Positions 8,523-18,404 of a stretch of 64,000 bases of DNA are shown piece by piece (the stretch's first letter is position 1; each line of letters begins with the position of its first letter). Position numbers and translations under genes: made by a program. The DNA comes from Diaphorobacter limosus. GTDB taxonomy: Bacteria; Pseudomonadota; Gammaproteobacteria; Burkholderiales; Burkholderiaceae_C. Location of the stretch: assembly GCF_033100095.1 (NCBI RefSeq), contig NZ_CP136921.1, positions 528,501 to 592,500 on the forward strand. The letters run 5' to 3'. The notes beneath the pieces were generated by a model that was not told the origin of the DNA, searched no databases, and saw only the letters and a list, made by a program, of their open reading frames with translations.

Positions 8523-9470
8523 GGGGTCTCCTCGTTTTCAGTGCAATAAGTGACGGTACGAAAAGCTAGCACTGGCGCGGAGGTGGTGTTGGTAGATCGT
8601 TGATTTCATTGACTTTCCTGTTCACTTTCAAATCTGCGATTCGTGGCGTCAAACCGTGGTCGGTTTCATCCATTGGTGCCAGTTATCGATGCATTTGGCC
8701 GCGAAGGCAGGATTTGGTCAGCATAGCGGTCAACCGGGAAGCGAAACACACCCCGCAAGTTGATGCTCTCCAGCCTGGTGGGCGCAATCTTCCCGATCAG
8801 TTCCGGTGGAATGACCTGGCGGCGGTTCGACCAGCGATCCAGGACCGCCTGCATCTGTGAGGTATTCCACGCCATCACGATGTTGGCCATCAGGCTCAAC
8901 GCATCGGCCACAGCCTGCATTTCATCGACACGTTTGGCCTGCGCCGGGCTGATCCGGCCGGTATAAATGGCGCGCTTGAGGGCGTTAACAGCCTCGCCCC
9001 GATTGAGCACCCGGCGCAACTCGTTCCTGAAAGCGTCCTTGACAAAGTAGTCAGCCAAAAACGCCGTACGCAGCAACCGCCCCAATTGCACGCCAGCCTC
9101 ATAGATTGGATCGCCCTGGGCGGCAGAACCGAACCGCGCAAGAGCTGCCACCGCACTGGCATGTCCGCTCATGACCGAGGCTGCCAGGTGCACCAGACTA
9201 TCCCAATGCTTTTCGATCAAAGCGACGTCGACATTGGCTTCGCACACCGCAGCGATTTCTGCGGGCACTTTGGTGCCGCGTGGCACAAAGAGGTGGCGCT
9301 GTTTGAGTTCCTTCAACCGCGGGCAAAGATCAAAACCAAGCAAACGGGCACCATACCCGTTTACAAAGCGAACAGGAAAGTCAATGAAATCAACGGTCTA
9401 CCCAGACCACCCCCGCGCCAGTGCTAGCTTTGCGTACCGTCACTTATTGCACTGAAAACGAGGAGACCCC
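8523..9470 (-). mobile_element. IS1071 internal-deletion derivative, copy A (948 bp)
   Basis: The element is bounded by the long IS1071-type inverted repeats. They begin GGGGTCTCCTCGTTTTCAGT at 8523 and end with the complement at 9470, and similarity extends ~100 bases inward. The left arm is the tnpA-3'-side version (GTTGGTAGATCG) and the right arm is the tnpA-5'-side version (CTGGGTAGACCG). Inside, only the last quarter of tnpA (minus strand) remains. The join near 9345 fuses the leader just upstream of tnpA to codons for ARLLGFDLCPRL, and the joint sequence forms an AAACGGG/CCCGTTT hairpin. It can be moved only if transposase is supplied in trans. It matches copy B at 17456 except for one base. 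Flanks are TTGTT and TTCAG, so there is no target duplication here. Confidence 0.9.
8666..9343 (-). pseudogene. tnpA: IS1071 TnpA C-terminal fragment (copy A)
   Basis: 225 residues match the end of the Tn3-family transposase of IS1071, from LGFDLCPRLKELKQRHLFVPRG to SITGTNG. The segment keeps the RVLNRGEAVNALKRA region that should hold the catalytic glutamate. It has lost the two catalytic aspartates, which lie upstream of LGFDLCPR in Tn3-type enzymes. No ribosome site or promoter is obvious, so it is a passenger fragment. Confidence 0.85.
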
Positions 9471-9836
9471 TTCAGGAACGAGTTGCGCCGGGTGCTCAAT
9501 CGGGGCGAGGCTGTTAACGCCCTCAAGCGCGCCATTTATACCGGCCGGATCAGCCCGGCGCAGGCCAAACGTGTCGATGAAATGCAGGCTGTGGCCGATG
9601 CGTTGAGCCTGATGGCCAACATCGTGATGGCGTGGAATACCTCACAGATGCAGGCGGTCCTGGATCGCTGGTCGAACCGCCGCCAGGTCATTCCACCGGA
9701 ACTGATCGGGAAGATTGCGCCCACCAGGCTGGAGAGCATCAACTTGCGGGGTGTGTTTCGCTTCCCGGTTGACCGCTATGCTGACCAAATCCTGCCTTCG
9801 CGGCCAAATGCATCGATAACTGGCACCAATGGATGA
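9471..9836 (+). pseudogene. tnpA: IS1071 TnpA, last ~120 residues
   Basis: The frame FRNELRRVLNRGEAVNALKRA...SITGTNG is the C-terminal end of the IS1071 transposase. Its upstream part ends at 17455 in the other half of the same gene. No start codon belongs to it here. Confidence 0.85.
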
Positions 9837-9979
9837 AACCGACCACGGTTTGACGCCACGAATCGCAGATTTGAAAGTGAACAGGAAAGTCAATGAAATC
9901 AACGATCTACCAACACCACCTCCGCGCCAGTGCTAGCTTTTCGTACCGTCACTTATTGCACTGAAAACGAGGAGACCCC
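9471..9979 (+). mobile_element. IS1071, 3' half (partner of 15826-17455)
   Basis: Plus-strand tnpA sequence begins TTCAGGAACGAGTTGC directly after copy A, runs to the tnpA stop at 9834-9836, and ends with the tnpA-3'-side inverted repeat at 9979. The opening TTCAG is the same five bases that precede copy B at 17451-17455. The two IS1071 halves therefore read as one element split by insertion of the deletion derivative with a 5-bp target duplication, then carried apart by recombination. The sequence after 9979 (CAGAT) is the interrupted umuD gene. Confidence 0.85.
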
Positions 9980-10227
9980 CAGATGCCGGCCTCGATCATG
10001 GACGAGCCTTCGGCGCGGTACAGAAAGGTGGCCGCGGGGTTGCGCACGAGTAATTCATTCAGGTCAAGGCTGTCTTCCTGAAAATCCTCGGCTGGCGATG
10101 GGAAGCCCAGCGCCGCGCGCGCCGCAGCCATGGGCAGATAGCAGACAGCGGGATCGACCCGCCCCGACCCCATGGGGATCGCAATCGTGTCACCCAGGGA
10201 TGAGGTACTCTCAGTTGTGCTGTACAT
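9980..10227 (-). pseudogene. umuD: umuD, N-terminal fragment truncated by IS1071
   Basis: About 83 residues of a LexA/UmuD-type protein remain. FPSPAEDFQEDSLDLNELL and the serine region ATFLYRAEGSSMIEAGIW correspond to the UmuD cleavage-site and catalytic-serine segments. The gene is cut after GIW and the frame then runs into the IS1071 inverted repeat (GSPRFQCNK, stop). The catalytic-lysine half and any umuC are missing. The candidate ATG at 10225-10227 lies inside the LexA box at 10220-10235, so a downstream start is possible. It is an orphan of a plasmid- or phage-type SOS mutagenesis operon. Confidence 0.8.
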
Positions 10228-10235
10228 ACGTACAG
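10220..10235 (-). promoter_or_regulatory. LexA (SOS) box in front of truncated umuD
   Basis: CTGTACATACGTACAG is a perfect 16-bp palindrome matching the enterobacterial-type consensus CTGT-N8-ACAG. A TATACT -10-like hexamer overlaps its upstream side on the minus strand. It should make the umuD-remnant promoter DNA-damage inducible, although only a fragment and antisense IS1071 sequence lie downstream. Confidence 0.85.
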
Positions 10236-10500
10236 TATAAATCGACTGACCTATCTGGCGCTGCCTGTCTCGGCTGGCCGTGCGTCGTTTCGCTGTCTAT
10301 GCCTGGGTCGCCTGCTCAACCCGCTGCAAGAGGCTTAGGCATCACCCACCAGGGCGGTCAGCGCCTGGGCGATGTGTTCGGCATTCACGTCCGCGCCCAG
10401 GACGTAGCCCGCGACCGCAGCGCATCAGCTGCCGCCGGTCAGGCCGCAGTGCCTCAATGCACTCACGCAGCAGCGTGAGCGTCTGGGTGATTTTGGACTG
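10236..10500 (-). other. Short non-genic stretch, possibly decayed coding sequence
   Basis: No complete gene is seen. On the minus strand, the frame continuing past the kfrA-like stop reads ITQTLTLLRECIEALRPDR, and a second frame reads VAGYVLGADVNAEHIAQ up to a stop near 10340. This could be one small decayed gene with a frameshift. I recognise no family. Confidence 0.3.
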
Positions 10501-11118
10501 TCATGCAGCTTCCAGACGGCCCCGGAGATGGGCGGCCTCCTGCTGGGCCTTGGCCAGCTCCTGGGCCTGCTGCGCGGCCAGTGTCTCGGCGCGCGTGGCG
10601 CGCTCCAGCGCCGCCTGCGCCTGCGCCTGGGCCACGGCTGCGGCTTGCTGCGCAGTTATGGCCTGTTCCCGCGCCGCATCGAGAACAGCGCGCAGGCGCT
10701 CGCCTTCGGCCTGCAGCGCATCAACCCGCCCCGTGAGCGTATCGCGCTCCCCGCGCAGTGCCTGTGCCTGCGCTGCCAGCTCGTCACGCTCGCCCTCCAG
10801 CACCTCGCCCGCTGCGGCCAGATCCGCAGCCTCGGCCTGCGCCTGGTCGATTTCGGCCTGGGCGGCTTCACGCGCGGCGGTTGCCGCGCCTGCCAGCTCG
10901 GCGGCAATGGCAGCGGCCAGCGCCGGCGGTAGCTCCTGCCCAGGTGCTGCTGCTGGGCGTGCCTTGCGCCACGCGGCCAAGTGCCTCTGGATGGTGTTCG
11001 GGCTTCCGGTGTCGCCGAGCCGCTCGCGCACCCCGCGAATGGTGGGCTGCTGACCCTCGGCATGCAGCGCCTCGGCGGCTGCTGCGACGTGGGCGGCGGT
11101 GATTCCTGGGCGCGCCAT
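10501..11118 (-). CDS. KfrA-like plasmid DNA-binding coiled-coil protein
   Basis: This 205-residue protein has an N-terminal KfrA-type DNA-binding domain (ARPGITAAHVAAAAEALHAE, PTIRGVRERLGDTGSPNTIQRHL, residues ~2-50). A long alanine/glutamine/glutamate-rich coiled coil runs nearly to the C-terminus. KfrA proteins occur on broad-host-range plasmids and conjugative elements, where they repress their own promoter and aid stable inheritance. AAAGGA lies 8 bases before ATG 11118, so this start is chosen over in-frame ATGs further upstream. Its presence marks this block as plasmid- or ICE-derived. Confidence 0.82.
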   Translation of the reverse strand: MARPGITAAHVAAAAEALHAEGQQPTIRGVRERLGDTGSPNTIQRHLAAWRKARPAAAPGQELPPALAAAIAAELAGAATAAREAAQAEIDQAQAEAADLAAAGEVLEGERDELAAQAQALRGERDTLTGRVDALQAEGERLRAVLDAAREQAITAQQAAAVAQAQAQAALERATRAETLAAQQAQELAKAQQEAAHLRGRLEAA

Positions 11119-11148
11119 ATCATATCCTTTCATATTTAGACATATATG

Positions 11149-11212
11149 GTATGCGATACAGATACGATATCGACGTCTTTTTTTCTCATCGATAGGAGGT
11201 CGTATCGTAGAA
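11149..11212. promoter_or_regulatory. Candidate KfrA operator / divergent promoter region
   Basis: The 194-base gap between the divergent kfrA-like and SRAP genes is AT-rich on the kfrA side. It carries repeated CGATAC units: 11154-11159 and within 11161-11172 on the plus strand, and the inverted form GTATCG at 11202-11207. KfrA proteins are known to bind repeats in their own promoters, so these are plausible operators. This is an inference from spacing and symmetry only. Confidence 0.4.
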
Positions 11213-11312
11213 CACCCATAAGTCCCGCATCCGACTTGCTCGCCAACGACGTTGCGTACCAATCGAGGCAAAACTCGGCTGCGACGAACGGGCATGGCTA
11301 TATCCTTGCGAC

Positions 11313-12011
11313 ATGTGCAATCGTTATGAAACACCCGAGGAGCGCGAAATCGAGCGCACCTGGCACGTCGGACGAGACCAGCCTGGACGATGGTGGGATG
11401 AGGTCGTGTTTCCGCGTGGCAAGGGGGTTTTCATCCGCAGAGCCGCGCACGATGCGGGGTATCGGCGTGAGCTGGTGACCGGCCAGTGGGGCCTGATCCC
11501 ATGGTTTGCCAAGGCGGCGAAGCTGCCGTACAGCACCAACAACGCTCGCAGCGAGGAATTGGCCGCGAAGGCGACATTTAAGCAGCCCTGGGCCCGCGGT
11601 CAGCGCTGCATCATTCCGGCCAGATCGTTCGATGAGCCTTGCTGGGAGACTGGCAAGAATGTCTGGTGGCGCTTCAGGAGTGCCGACGGTCAGCCATGGG
11701 GTCTGGCTGGACTATGGAACACCTGGATCGACCAATCCTCCGGCGAAGTTCACGAGAGCTACACCATGCTTACCGCCAACGCCGATCATCACCCGCTGAT
11801 GCGGCGCATGCACAAACTAGATCCGCGCTTGCCACCTGATCTGCAGGACAAACGAAGCGTGATTCCACTGGCACCGCAGGTGTGGGACGCCTGGCTGGCG
11901 GGAACGCCGCAAACCGCGCAAGGCTTATTCAAAGTACCAGAAGAAAGCAGTTTTGCCGTGGAAATACCTAACAAGGTTGCGCCACGCCAAGTGGACGATG
12001 CCCAGCCCTGA
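11313..12011 (+). CDS. SOS response-associated peptidase (SRAP; YedK/HMCES family)
   Basis: This 232-residue protein starts MCNRYETPEE, giving the invariant catalytic Cys2. It also has the family segments GQWGLIPWFAK, NNARSEEL, RCIIPARSFDEPCW, GLAGLWNTW and SYTMLTANADHHPLMRRMH, which hold the DNA-binding and active-site histidine. SRAP proteins crosslink to and shield abasic sites in single-stranded DNA. The gene lies in the plasmid-like block with umuD and kfrA remnants, where such genes often accompany SOS functions. It is intact and followed 20 bases later by the type ISP gene. Confidence 0.93.
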   Translation: MCNRYETPEEREIERTWHVGRDQPGRWWDEVVFPRGKGVFIRRAAHDAGYRRELVTGQWGLIPWFAKAAKLPYSTNNARSEELAAKATFKQPWARGQRCIIPARSFDEPCWETGKNVWWRFRSADGQPWGLAGLWNTWIDQSSGEVHESYTMLTANADHHPLMRRMHKLDPRLPPDLQDKRSVIPLAPQVWDAWLAGTPQTAQGLFKVPEESSFAVEIPNKVAPRQVDDAQP

Positions 12012-12031
12012 ACACTGAAGAATCAAAAACA

Positions 12032-15000
12032 ATGACCGCTCTCTCCCAGCTCCTGGACACCTACCGCAATGCAGCCGCTTCCGAGCGCGAAAAAGGCACC
12101 TACTTTGAAGAGCTGATGCTGGCCTATCTGCGCAACGAAGCCAGCTACCGCGACCTGTACGCCAAGGTATGGACGTATGCCGACTGGGCGGGTGAGCAAG
12201 ACCTGGACAAGCGCGATGCGGGCATTGACCTGGTGGCTCAGACGCAGACCGGCGAAATTCACACCATCCAGTGCAAGCTGTACGCCAGTGACTACCGCCT
12301 GCAAAAAAGCGATATCGACAGCTTCTTTACTGCTTCCGGCAAGAAGCCATTTGTTCACCGCATCATCGTCAGCACCTGCCTGCATTGGAGTGAACACGCC
12401 GAAGATGCCCTGCGCGACCAGCAGCCTCCTGTCAGCAAGATTGACCTGAGTGACCTGGAGGCGAGCCAGATCGACTGGGCCAAGTACCAGCCGCAGCAAG
12501 CGCCCACGCTCAAGCCCAAGAAGGCGCTACGACCGCACCAGCAAAGCGCCTTGAATGCCACGCTGACAGGCTTTGTACGTGAAAGCCGAGGCAAGCTCAT
12601 CATGGCCTGCGGCACGGGCAAGACCTTCACCAGCCTGAAAATTGCCGAAGCCTATGCAGGAGCAGGAAAGCGCGTGCTGTTCCTGGTTCCCAGTCTGTCG
12701 CTGCTGTCGCAGACCCTGACCGAGTGGACTCAGGAAAGCGCCATCCCCTTGCACAGCTTTGCCGTGTGTTCTGACAGCGACGTGGGCAAGAAGCGCAAGA
12801 TGGATGATGACGTGGTGCAGACCTTCACCCACGAGCTGCGTTACCCCGCCACGACAGACCCTGCACGATTGGCCCAGGAGATGGGCAAGCGCCATGACGG
12901 TGACCACATGAGCGTGGTGTTCAGCACCTACCACTCCATCGACACCATCAGCCAGGCGCAGAAAGCGCACGGCCTGCCCGCGTTTGACCTCATCGTGTGC
13001 GACGAAGCCCACCGCACTACGGGGGCCACCTTTGGAGACGATGACGAAAGCAACTTCGTCAAGGTGCATGACGCGGGATTCATTGCAGCGGGCAAGCGCC
13101 TGTATATGACGGCCACGCCGCGCATCTATGGCGACAACGCCAAGGTCAAGGCTGAAGCCGACAACGTGGCTTTGTGCTCCATGGACGACCCACTGCTGTA
13201 CGGGCCGGAGCTGTACGTCATCAACTTCTCGGAGGCTGTGCGCCTGGGCCTGCTGTGCGACTACAAGGTGGTGGTTCTGGCGATTGAAGAAAGCCACGTC
13301 AGTCGCCGCATTCAAGACCTGCTCAAGAACGACAACAACGAGCTGCGCGTGGACGATGCCGCCAAGATCATTGGCTGCTGGAAAGCATTGGCCAAGCAGG
13401 GTCTGCATGACGACTTGGTGGGCGATGGCGACCCCATGAAACGCGCCGTGGCCTTCTGCCAGGTCATCGAGCAGAAGAAAGGCAGCAAGACTCACAAGGT
13501 CAGCTCCAAACAGATTGCGGGCATGTTCCAGGCCGTGGTGGAAGCCTACCAGGCCAGTGAAACCGACCTGAGCGACGAAGAACGCAACAGCCCGTCCTTT
13601 AACCTGACGTGCGAGGCCGACCATGTGGACGGCAGCATGAACGCCAGCGAGAAAGAGGCCTTGCTGACGTGGCTCAAAAACGAACCGCCAGAAAACACCT
13701 GCCGCGTCCTCTCCAACGTGCGCTGCCTCTCAGAAGGCGTGGACGTGCCCGCTCTGGATGCCGTGCTGTTCCTCACCCCGCGCAACTCTCAGGTGGACGT
13801 GGTGCAGTCCGTGGGTCGTGTCATGCGCAATGCCCCCGGCAAGAAGCGCGGCTATGTGGTGTTGCCCGTGGTTATCCCGGCAGGCGTGGAGCCACACGAA
13901 GCCCTGAACGACAACCAGACCTACAAGGTGGTGTGGCAGGTGTTGCAAGCGCTGCGCAGCCACGACGACAAGTTTGACGCCCTGGTCAACAAGCTGGATC
14001 TGATTGGCCGCGATCCTGCCAAGATGGAAGTCATCGCCATCACCGACAAGGTGGACAAGAAGCAGACCAGCAAGTCCAAAGACGGTGACGGCAAAACCCT
14101 CCCCAAAAACAAAAATGCTGGCCGCAACGGCTTCAGTATTGGCAACCCTGACGCGCCGGGTGGCCCCAGCCAGGAGCAGTTGCAAGGCGATCTGCAATTT
14201 GAGGTGGGCGAGGTGGAAAAAGCCATCTACGCCAAGCTGGTGCAAAAGGTGGGCAACCGCCACCACTGGGAAGACTGGGCCAACGACATTGCCAAGATTG
14301 CCCGCACCCACATCGATCGCATCCAGGGCATCTTGGACAACCCCGCCAATACCAAAGAGCAGCAAGCCTTTGCCACCTTTGCCGAAGAGCTGCGCGACGA
14401 CCTGAACGGCAGCATCAGCGATGGCGAGATTGTGGAAATGCTGGCCCAGCACCTCATCACCAAGCCGGTGTTTGATGCCCTGTTTGCCGACTACAGCTTT
14501 GCCGAGCACAACCCCATGTCCAAGGCCATGCAGGGCGTGCTGGAAGCCTTGCACGAGCACCGCCTGGACAAAGAAGCTGACACCCTGCAAAAGTTCTATG
14601 ACAGCGTGAAGCTACGCGCTGAGGGCATCGACAGCGCCGCAGGCAAACAGAAAATCGTGGTGGAGCTGTACGACAAGTTCTTCCGCAACGCCTTCCCTAA
14701 GATGACCGAGCGCCTGGGCATCGTCTATACGCCCGTGGAGGTGGTGGACTTCATCCTGCACAGCGTCAATGACCTGCTCAAGCAGGAGTTCGGCCAGACC
14801 CTGGGCAGCAAGGGCGTGCACATCATCGACCCTTTCACTGGCACCGGCACCTTCGTCACCCGGCTGCTGCAATCGGGCCTTATCAGTCCTGACGAGCTGC
14901 CGCACAAGTACAAGCACGAGATTCACGCCAATGAAATTGTGCTGCTGGCCTATTACATCGCCGCCATCAACATCGAGGCCAGCTACCACAGCCTGGTGGG

Positions 15001-15825
15001 CGGCAAGTACGTGCCATTTGAAGGCATCTGCTTGACCGACACCTTCCGGATGTACGAGAAGGACGATTTGGTCAGTGCCCTTACGGTGGATAACAGCGCC
15101 CGGCGCAAGCGGCAGAAGAAGCTGGATATTCGGGTGATTGTGGGGAATCCTCCGTATTCCGTAGGTCAGACCAGCGCCAACGACAACAACGCCAATATCG
15201 ACTACCCGCACCTGGACGAGCGCATCCGCTCTACCTATGCGACTGGCTCAGTAATGACTTCTGTCAGGCAGCTCTATGACAGCTACATCCGCGCCATTCG
15301 CTGGGCTTCCGACCGCATTGGCAATGCGGGGGTGATTGGTTTTGTGACCAATGCGGGATGGGTTGAGTCCAACCAAGCCGACGGCCTGCGTAAATGTCTG
15401 GCCGATGAGTTCTCCAACATTTATGTGTTTCACTTGCGGGGGAATCAACGCACCAGCGGAGAGACATCGCGCAAAGAGGGCGGCAAGATTTTTGGCAGTG
15501 GTAGCCGCGCACCGATTGCGATTTCGCTGCTGGTCAAAAACCCGAATGCCGCACAGCATGGCCGCATCTATTTTCACGACATTGGCAACTACCTGAGCCG
15601 TGAGGAAAAGCTAGAAAAGATAGCTGCTTACTAAAGCCTGGCGGGTGTTACCGCCAAAAATGGCTGGAGCAGCATCACCCCAGATGAACACGGTGACTGG
15701 CTCAAGCAGCGTGATGACAGCTTTGGCGAGTTCATTGTCTTGGGCGATAAAAAGAGCGACGACGCGAAGCTGTTTGACAACTTCTCATTGGGCGTTGCTT
15801 CTGGGCGCGATTCCTGGGCCTACAA
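12032..15825 (+). pseudogene. Type ISP restriction-modification enzyme, nonsense mutation and 3' truncation
   Basis: The 1200-residue open part has three domains in order. The first is a PD-(D/E)xK nuclease (KRDAGIDLVAQ and HTIQCKLY, residues ~65-90). The second is a superfamily 2 helicase with Walker A MACGTGKTF near 193, DEAH-type CDEAHRT near 325 and TATPRIYGD, then late motifs SEGVDVP and QSVGRVMR. The third is an N6-adenine methyltransferase with DPFTGTGTF near 935 and catalytic NPPY near 1042. A TAA at 15632-15634 stops the frame. The same frame then reads on as recognisable protein (TAKNGWSSITPDEHGDWL, DDSFGEFIVLGDKK) until the IS1071 end at 15826. The C-terminal target-recognition domain of this ~1600-residue family is therefore missing. 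It is probably inactive as a restriction system. Confidence 0.88.
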
Positions 15826-17455
15826 GGGGTCTCCTCGTTTTCAGTGCAATAAGTGACGGTACGCAAAGCTAGCACTGGCGCGGGGGTGGTCTGGGTAGAC
15901 CGTTGATTTCATTGACTTTCCTGTTCGCTTTGTAAACGGGTATGGTGGCCTCCCACTTTTGAGGTTCACGATGCAGGGTTGGCACACAACGTTTTTGGGG
16001 ATGCGTGGGCTCCCCCGCGATATCAGCGACTTCGAGATGAAGGCATTTTTCACCTTCGATGGTGCCGAGCGCGACGCAATCAATGCACGCCGAGGTGATT
16101 CCCACAAGCTTGGTCTGGCGCTCCATATTGGTTTCCTGCGCATGAGTGGGCGTTTGCTCGGTGCCTTTCGGGTAATTCCAGTAGCCTTGTGGCGCCACCT
16201 TGGCAACGAGCTTGGCATTGCAGCACCAGAAGTCGCCTCGCTGAGAGCCATGTATGAACGCGGGCGCACGCTATTCGATCACCAACAAGTAGCCTGCACG
16301 GTGCCCTTGGATTCCAGTGGATGAGCGAGCACCAGCGCCGCTCACTGGTACGTGAACTGCGCGACGAAGTGGCGCGCTGCGCCGACCGCGATCAGCTACT
16401 CGTGCGGGCGCGTCAATGGCTGTACAAGAACAAGCTGGTGATCGTGCACGAGCGGGCAATTCGGACACTGATTGCGGCGGCACTTGCCCAGTTTGAAGTT
16501 GAAACAGGCACCGCCATCGCCGCCAGCGTTGATCCAGCAACACTTGATCGCTGGCGAGCCTCAGTTTCAGAGCTGCGCCCAGATGGACAAACCCAGCAGA
16601 GTTGGCTATGGGCTGCACCGGCGAAACACTCAACCCGCCAAATCAGCGAGGTACTGGAGCGCATCGACCTGCTTTACACGCTGGACGTTCATAAGCACCT
16701 GGCAGACATCCCCGATCTCATCTTGCGCCGCTACGCGCGCCGACTTGTCTCCAGGCCGCCCTCAGCCGGAGCCAAGATCAAAGAGCCAGCGCGCACCGTG
16801 GAGGTCGCATGCTTTCTTCGGTATTGCCTGTTCACCACCACAGACCAGTTGATCCTTATGGTGCAGCGCCGGATCGCCGATCTGTGGCGTCAGGCTGCCG
16901 CCGATGTCCCCGCTACCGTCAATTGGGCCGCAATGTACAAAACGCTGCTCGGCGAACTTGTTGCCTTGAGCGCGCAAGGTGCGGTGCCAGATGCTGAGTT
17001 GCGTGCCCGTCTTGAAGCCTTGATCACCGAAACCCAGAAACGCAAACCACCGAGCAGGGCCTCCCTGGTCCGCGAGGGATTGATTGATGGAATTCGCCCC
17101 GTGCGGTCGTTGCTCGTCGCCATTGCAAAGCTGCCCGTTTGCTTGGTTTTGATCTTTGCCCGCGGTTGAAGGAACTCAAACAGCGCCACCTCTTTGTGCC
17201 ACGCGGCACCAAAGTGCCCGCAGAAATCGCTGCGGTGTGCGAAGCCAATGTCGACGTCGCTTTGATCGAAAAGCATTGGGATAGTCTGGTGCACCTGGCA
17301 GCCTCGGTCATGAGCGGACATGCCAGTGCGGTGGCAGCTCTTGCGCGGTTCGGTTCTGCCGCCCAGGGCGATCCAATCTATGAGGCTGGCGTGCAATTGG
17401 GGCGGTTGCTGCGTACGGCGTTTTTGGCTGACTACTTTGTCAAGGACGCTTTCAG
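15826..17455 (+). mobile_element. IS1071, 5' half with internal tnpA deletion
   Basis: It begins with the tnpA-5'-side inverted repeat (GGGGTCTCCTCG at 15826; GGGTAGACCG inner version) directly after the broken type ISP gene. tnpA starts at 15971. The copy stops at TTCAG (17451-17455), where the deletion derivative (copy B) is inserted. The rest of the gene is at 9471. An internal deletion joins ...LVAIAKL to ARLLGFDLCPR near 17128, which is the same right-hand endpoint as in copies A and B. The base at the left flank (TACAA) has no matching duplication at 9980. Confidence 0.85.
15971..17455 (+). pseudogene. tnpA: IS1071 TnpA, N-terminal part, frameshifted and internally deleted
   Basis: The N-terminus MQGWHTTFLGMRGLPRD is that of the Tn3-family IS1071 transposase. 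The frame breaks near 16303 (GTGCCCTTGGATTCC, about two extra bases) and continues in another frame as WMSEHQRRSLVRELRDEV to ~17128. The frame then changes again at the internal deletion and resumes as GFDLCPRLKELKQRHL before ending at the insertion point in codons for VKDAF. The central region with the two catalytic aspartates is gone, so no active enzyme can be made. Confidence 0.85.
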
Positions 17456-18404
17456 GGGGTCTCCTCGTTTTCAGTGCAATAAGTGACGGTACGAAAAGCT
17501 AGCACTGGCGCGGAGGTGGTGTTGGTAGATCGTTGATTTCATTGACTTTCCTGTTCACTTTCAAATCTGCGATTCGTGGCGTCAAACCGTGGTCGGTTTC
17601 ATCCATTGGTGCCAGTTATCGATGCATTTGGCCGCGAAGGCAGGATTTGGTCAGCATAGCGGTCAACCGGGAAGCGAAACACACCCCGCAAGTTGATGCT
17701 CTCCAGCCTGGTGGGCGCAATCTTCCCGATCAGTTCCGGTGGAATGACCTGGCGGCGGTTCGACCAGCGATCCAGGGACCGCCTGCATCTGTGAGGTATT
17801 CCACGCCATCACGATGTTGGCCATCAGGCTCAACGCATCGGCCACAGCCTGCATTTCATCGACACGTTTGGCCTGCGCCGGGCTGATCCGGCCGGTATAA
17901 ATGGCGCGCTTGAGGGCGTTAACAGCCTCGCCCCGATTGAGCACCCGGCGCAACTCGTTCCTGAAAGCGTCCTTGACAAAGTAGTCAGCCAAAAACGCCG
18001 TACGCAGCAACCGCCCCAATTGCACGCCAGCCTCATAGATTGGATCGCCCTGGGCGGCAGAACCGAACCGCGCAAGAGCTGCCACCGCACTGGCATGTCC
18101 GCTCATGACCGAGGCTGCCAGGTGCACCAGACTATCCCAATGCTTTTCGATCAAAGCGACGTCGACATTGGCTTCGCACACCGCAGCGATTTCTGCGGGC
18201 ACTTTGGTGCCGCGTGGCACAAAGAGGTGGCGCTGTTTGAGTTCCTTCAACCGCGGGCAAAGATCAAAACCAAGCAAACGGGCACCATACCCGTTTACAA
18301 AGCGAACAGGAAAGTCAATGAAATCAACGGTCTACCCAGACCACCCCCGCGCCAGTGCTAGCTTTGCGTACCGTCACTTATTGCACTGAAAACGAGGAGA
18401 CCCC
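17456..18404 (-). mobile_element. IS1071 internal-deletion derivative, copy B (949 bp)
   Basis: It has the same structure and orientation as copy A at 8523: tnpA-3'-side repeat at left, truncated tnpA on the minus strand, tnpA-5'-side repeat at right. The only difference noticed is one extra G near 17776 (CCAGGGACC against CCAGGACC). It is inserted antisense into the IS1071 5' half after TTCAG. The matching TTCAG follows copy A, not copy B. The right flank (GCAGAAGG) is a truncated LysR gene. Confidence 0.9.
17599..18277 (-). pseudogene. tnpA: IS1071 TnpA C-terminal fragment (copy B), frameshifted
   Basis: The protein is identical to the copy A fragment from LGFDLCPRLKEL to TSQMQAV. There the extra G near 17776 shifts the frame (…AVPGSLVEPPPG), so even the C-terminal fragment is broken. 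Confidence 0.8.

Noticed and set aside
9949..10227. 92-residue intact small protein
   Set aside because: Its C-terminus (GSPRFQCNK) is translated IS1071 repeat. The rest is truncated UmuD.
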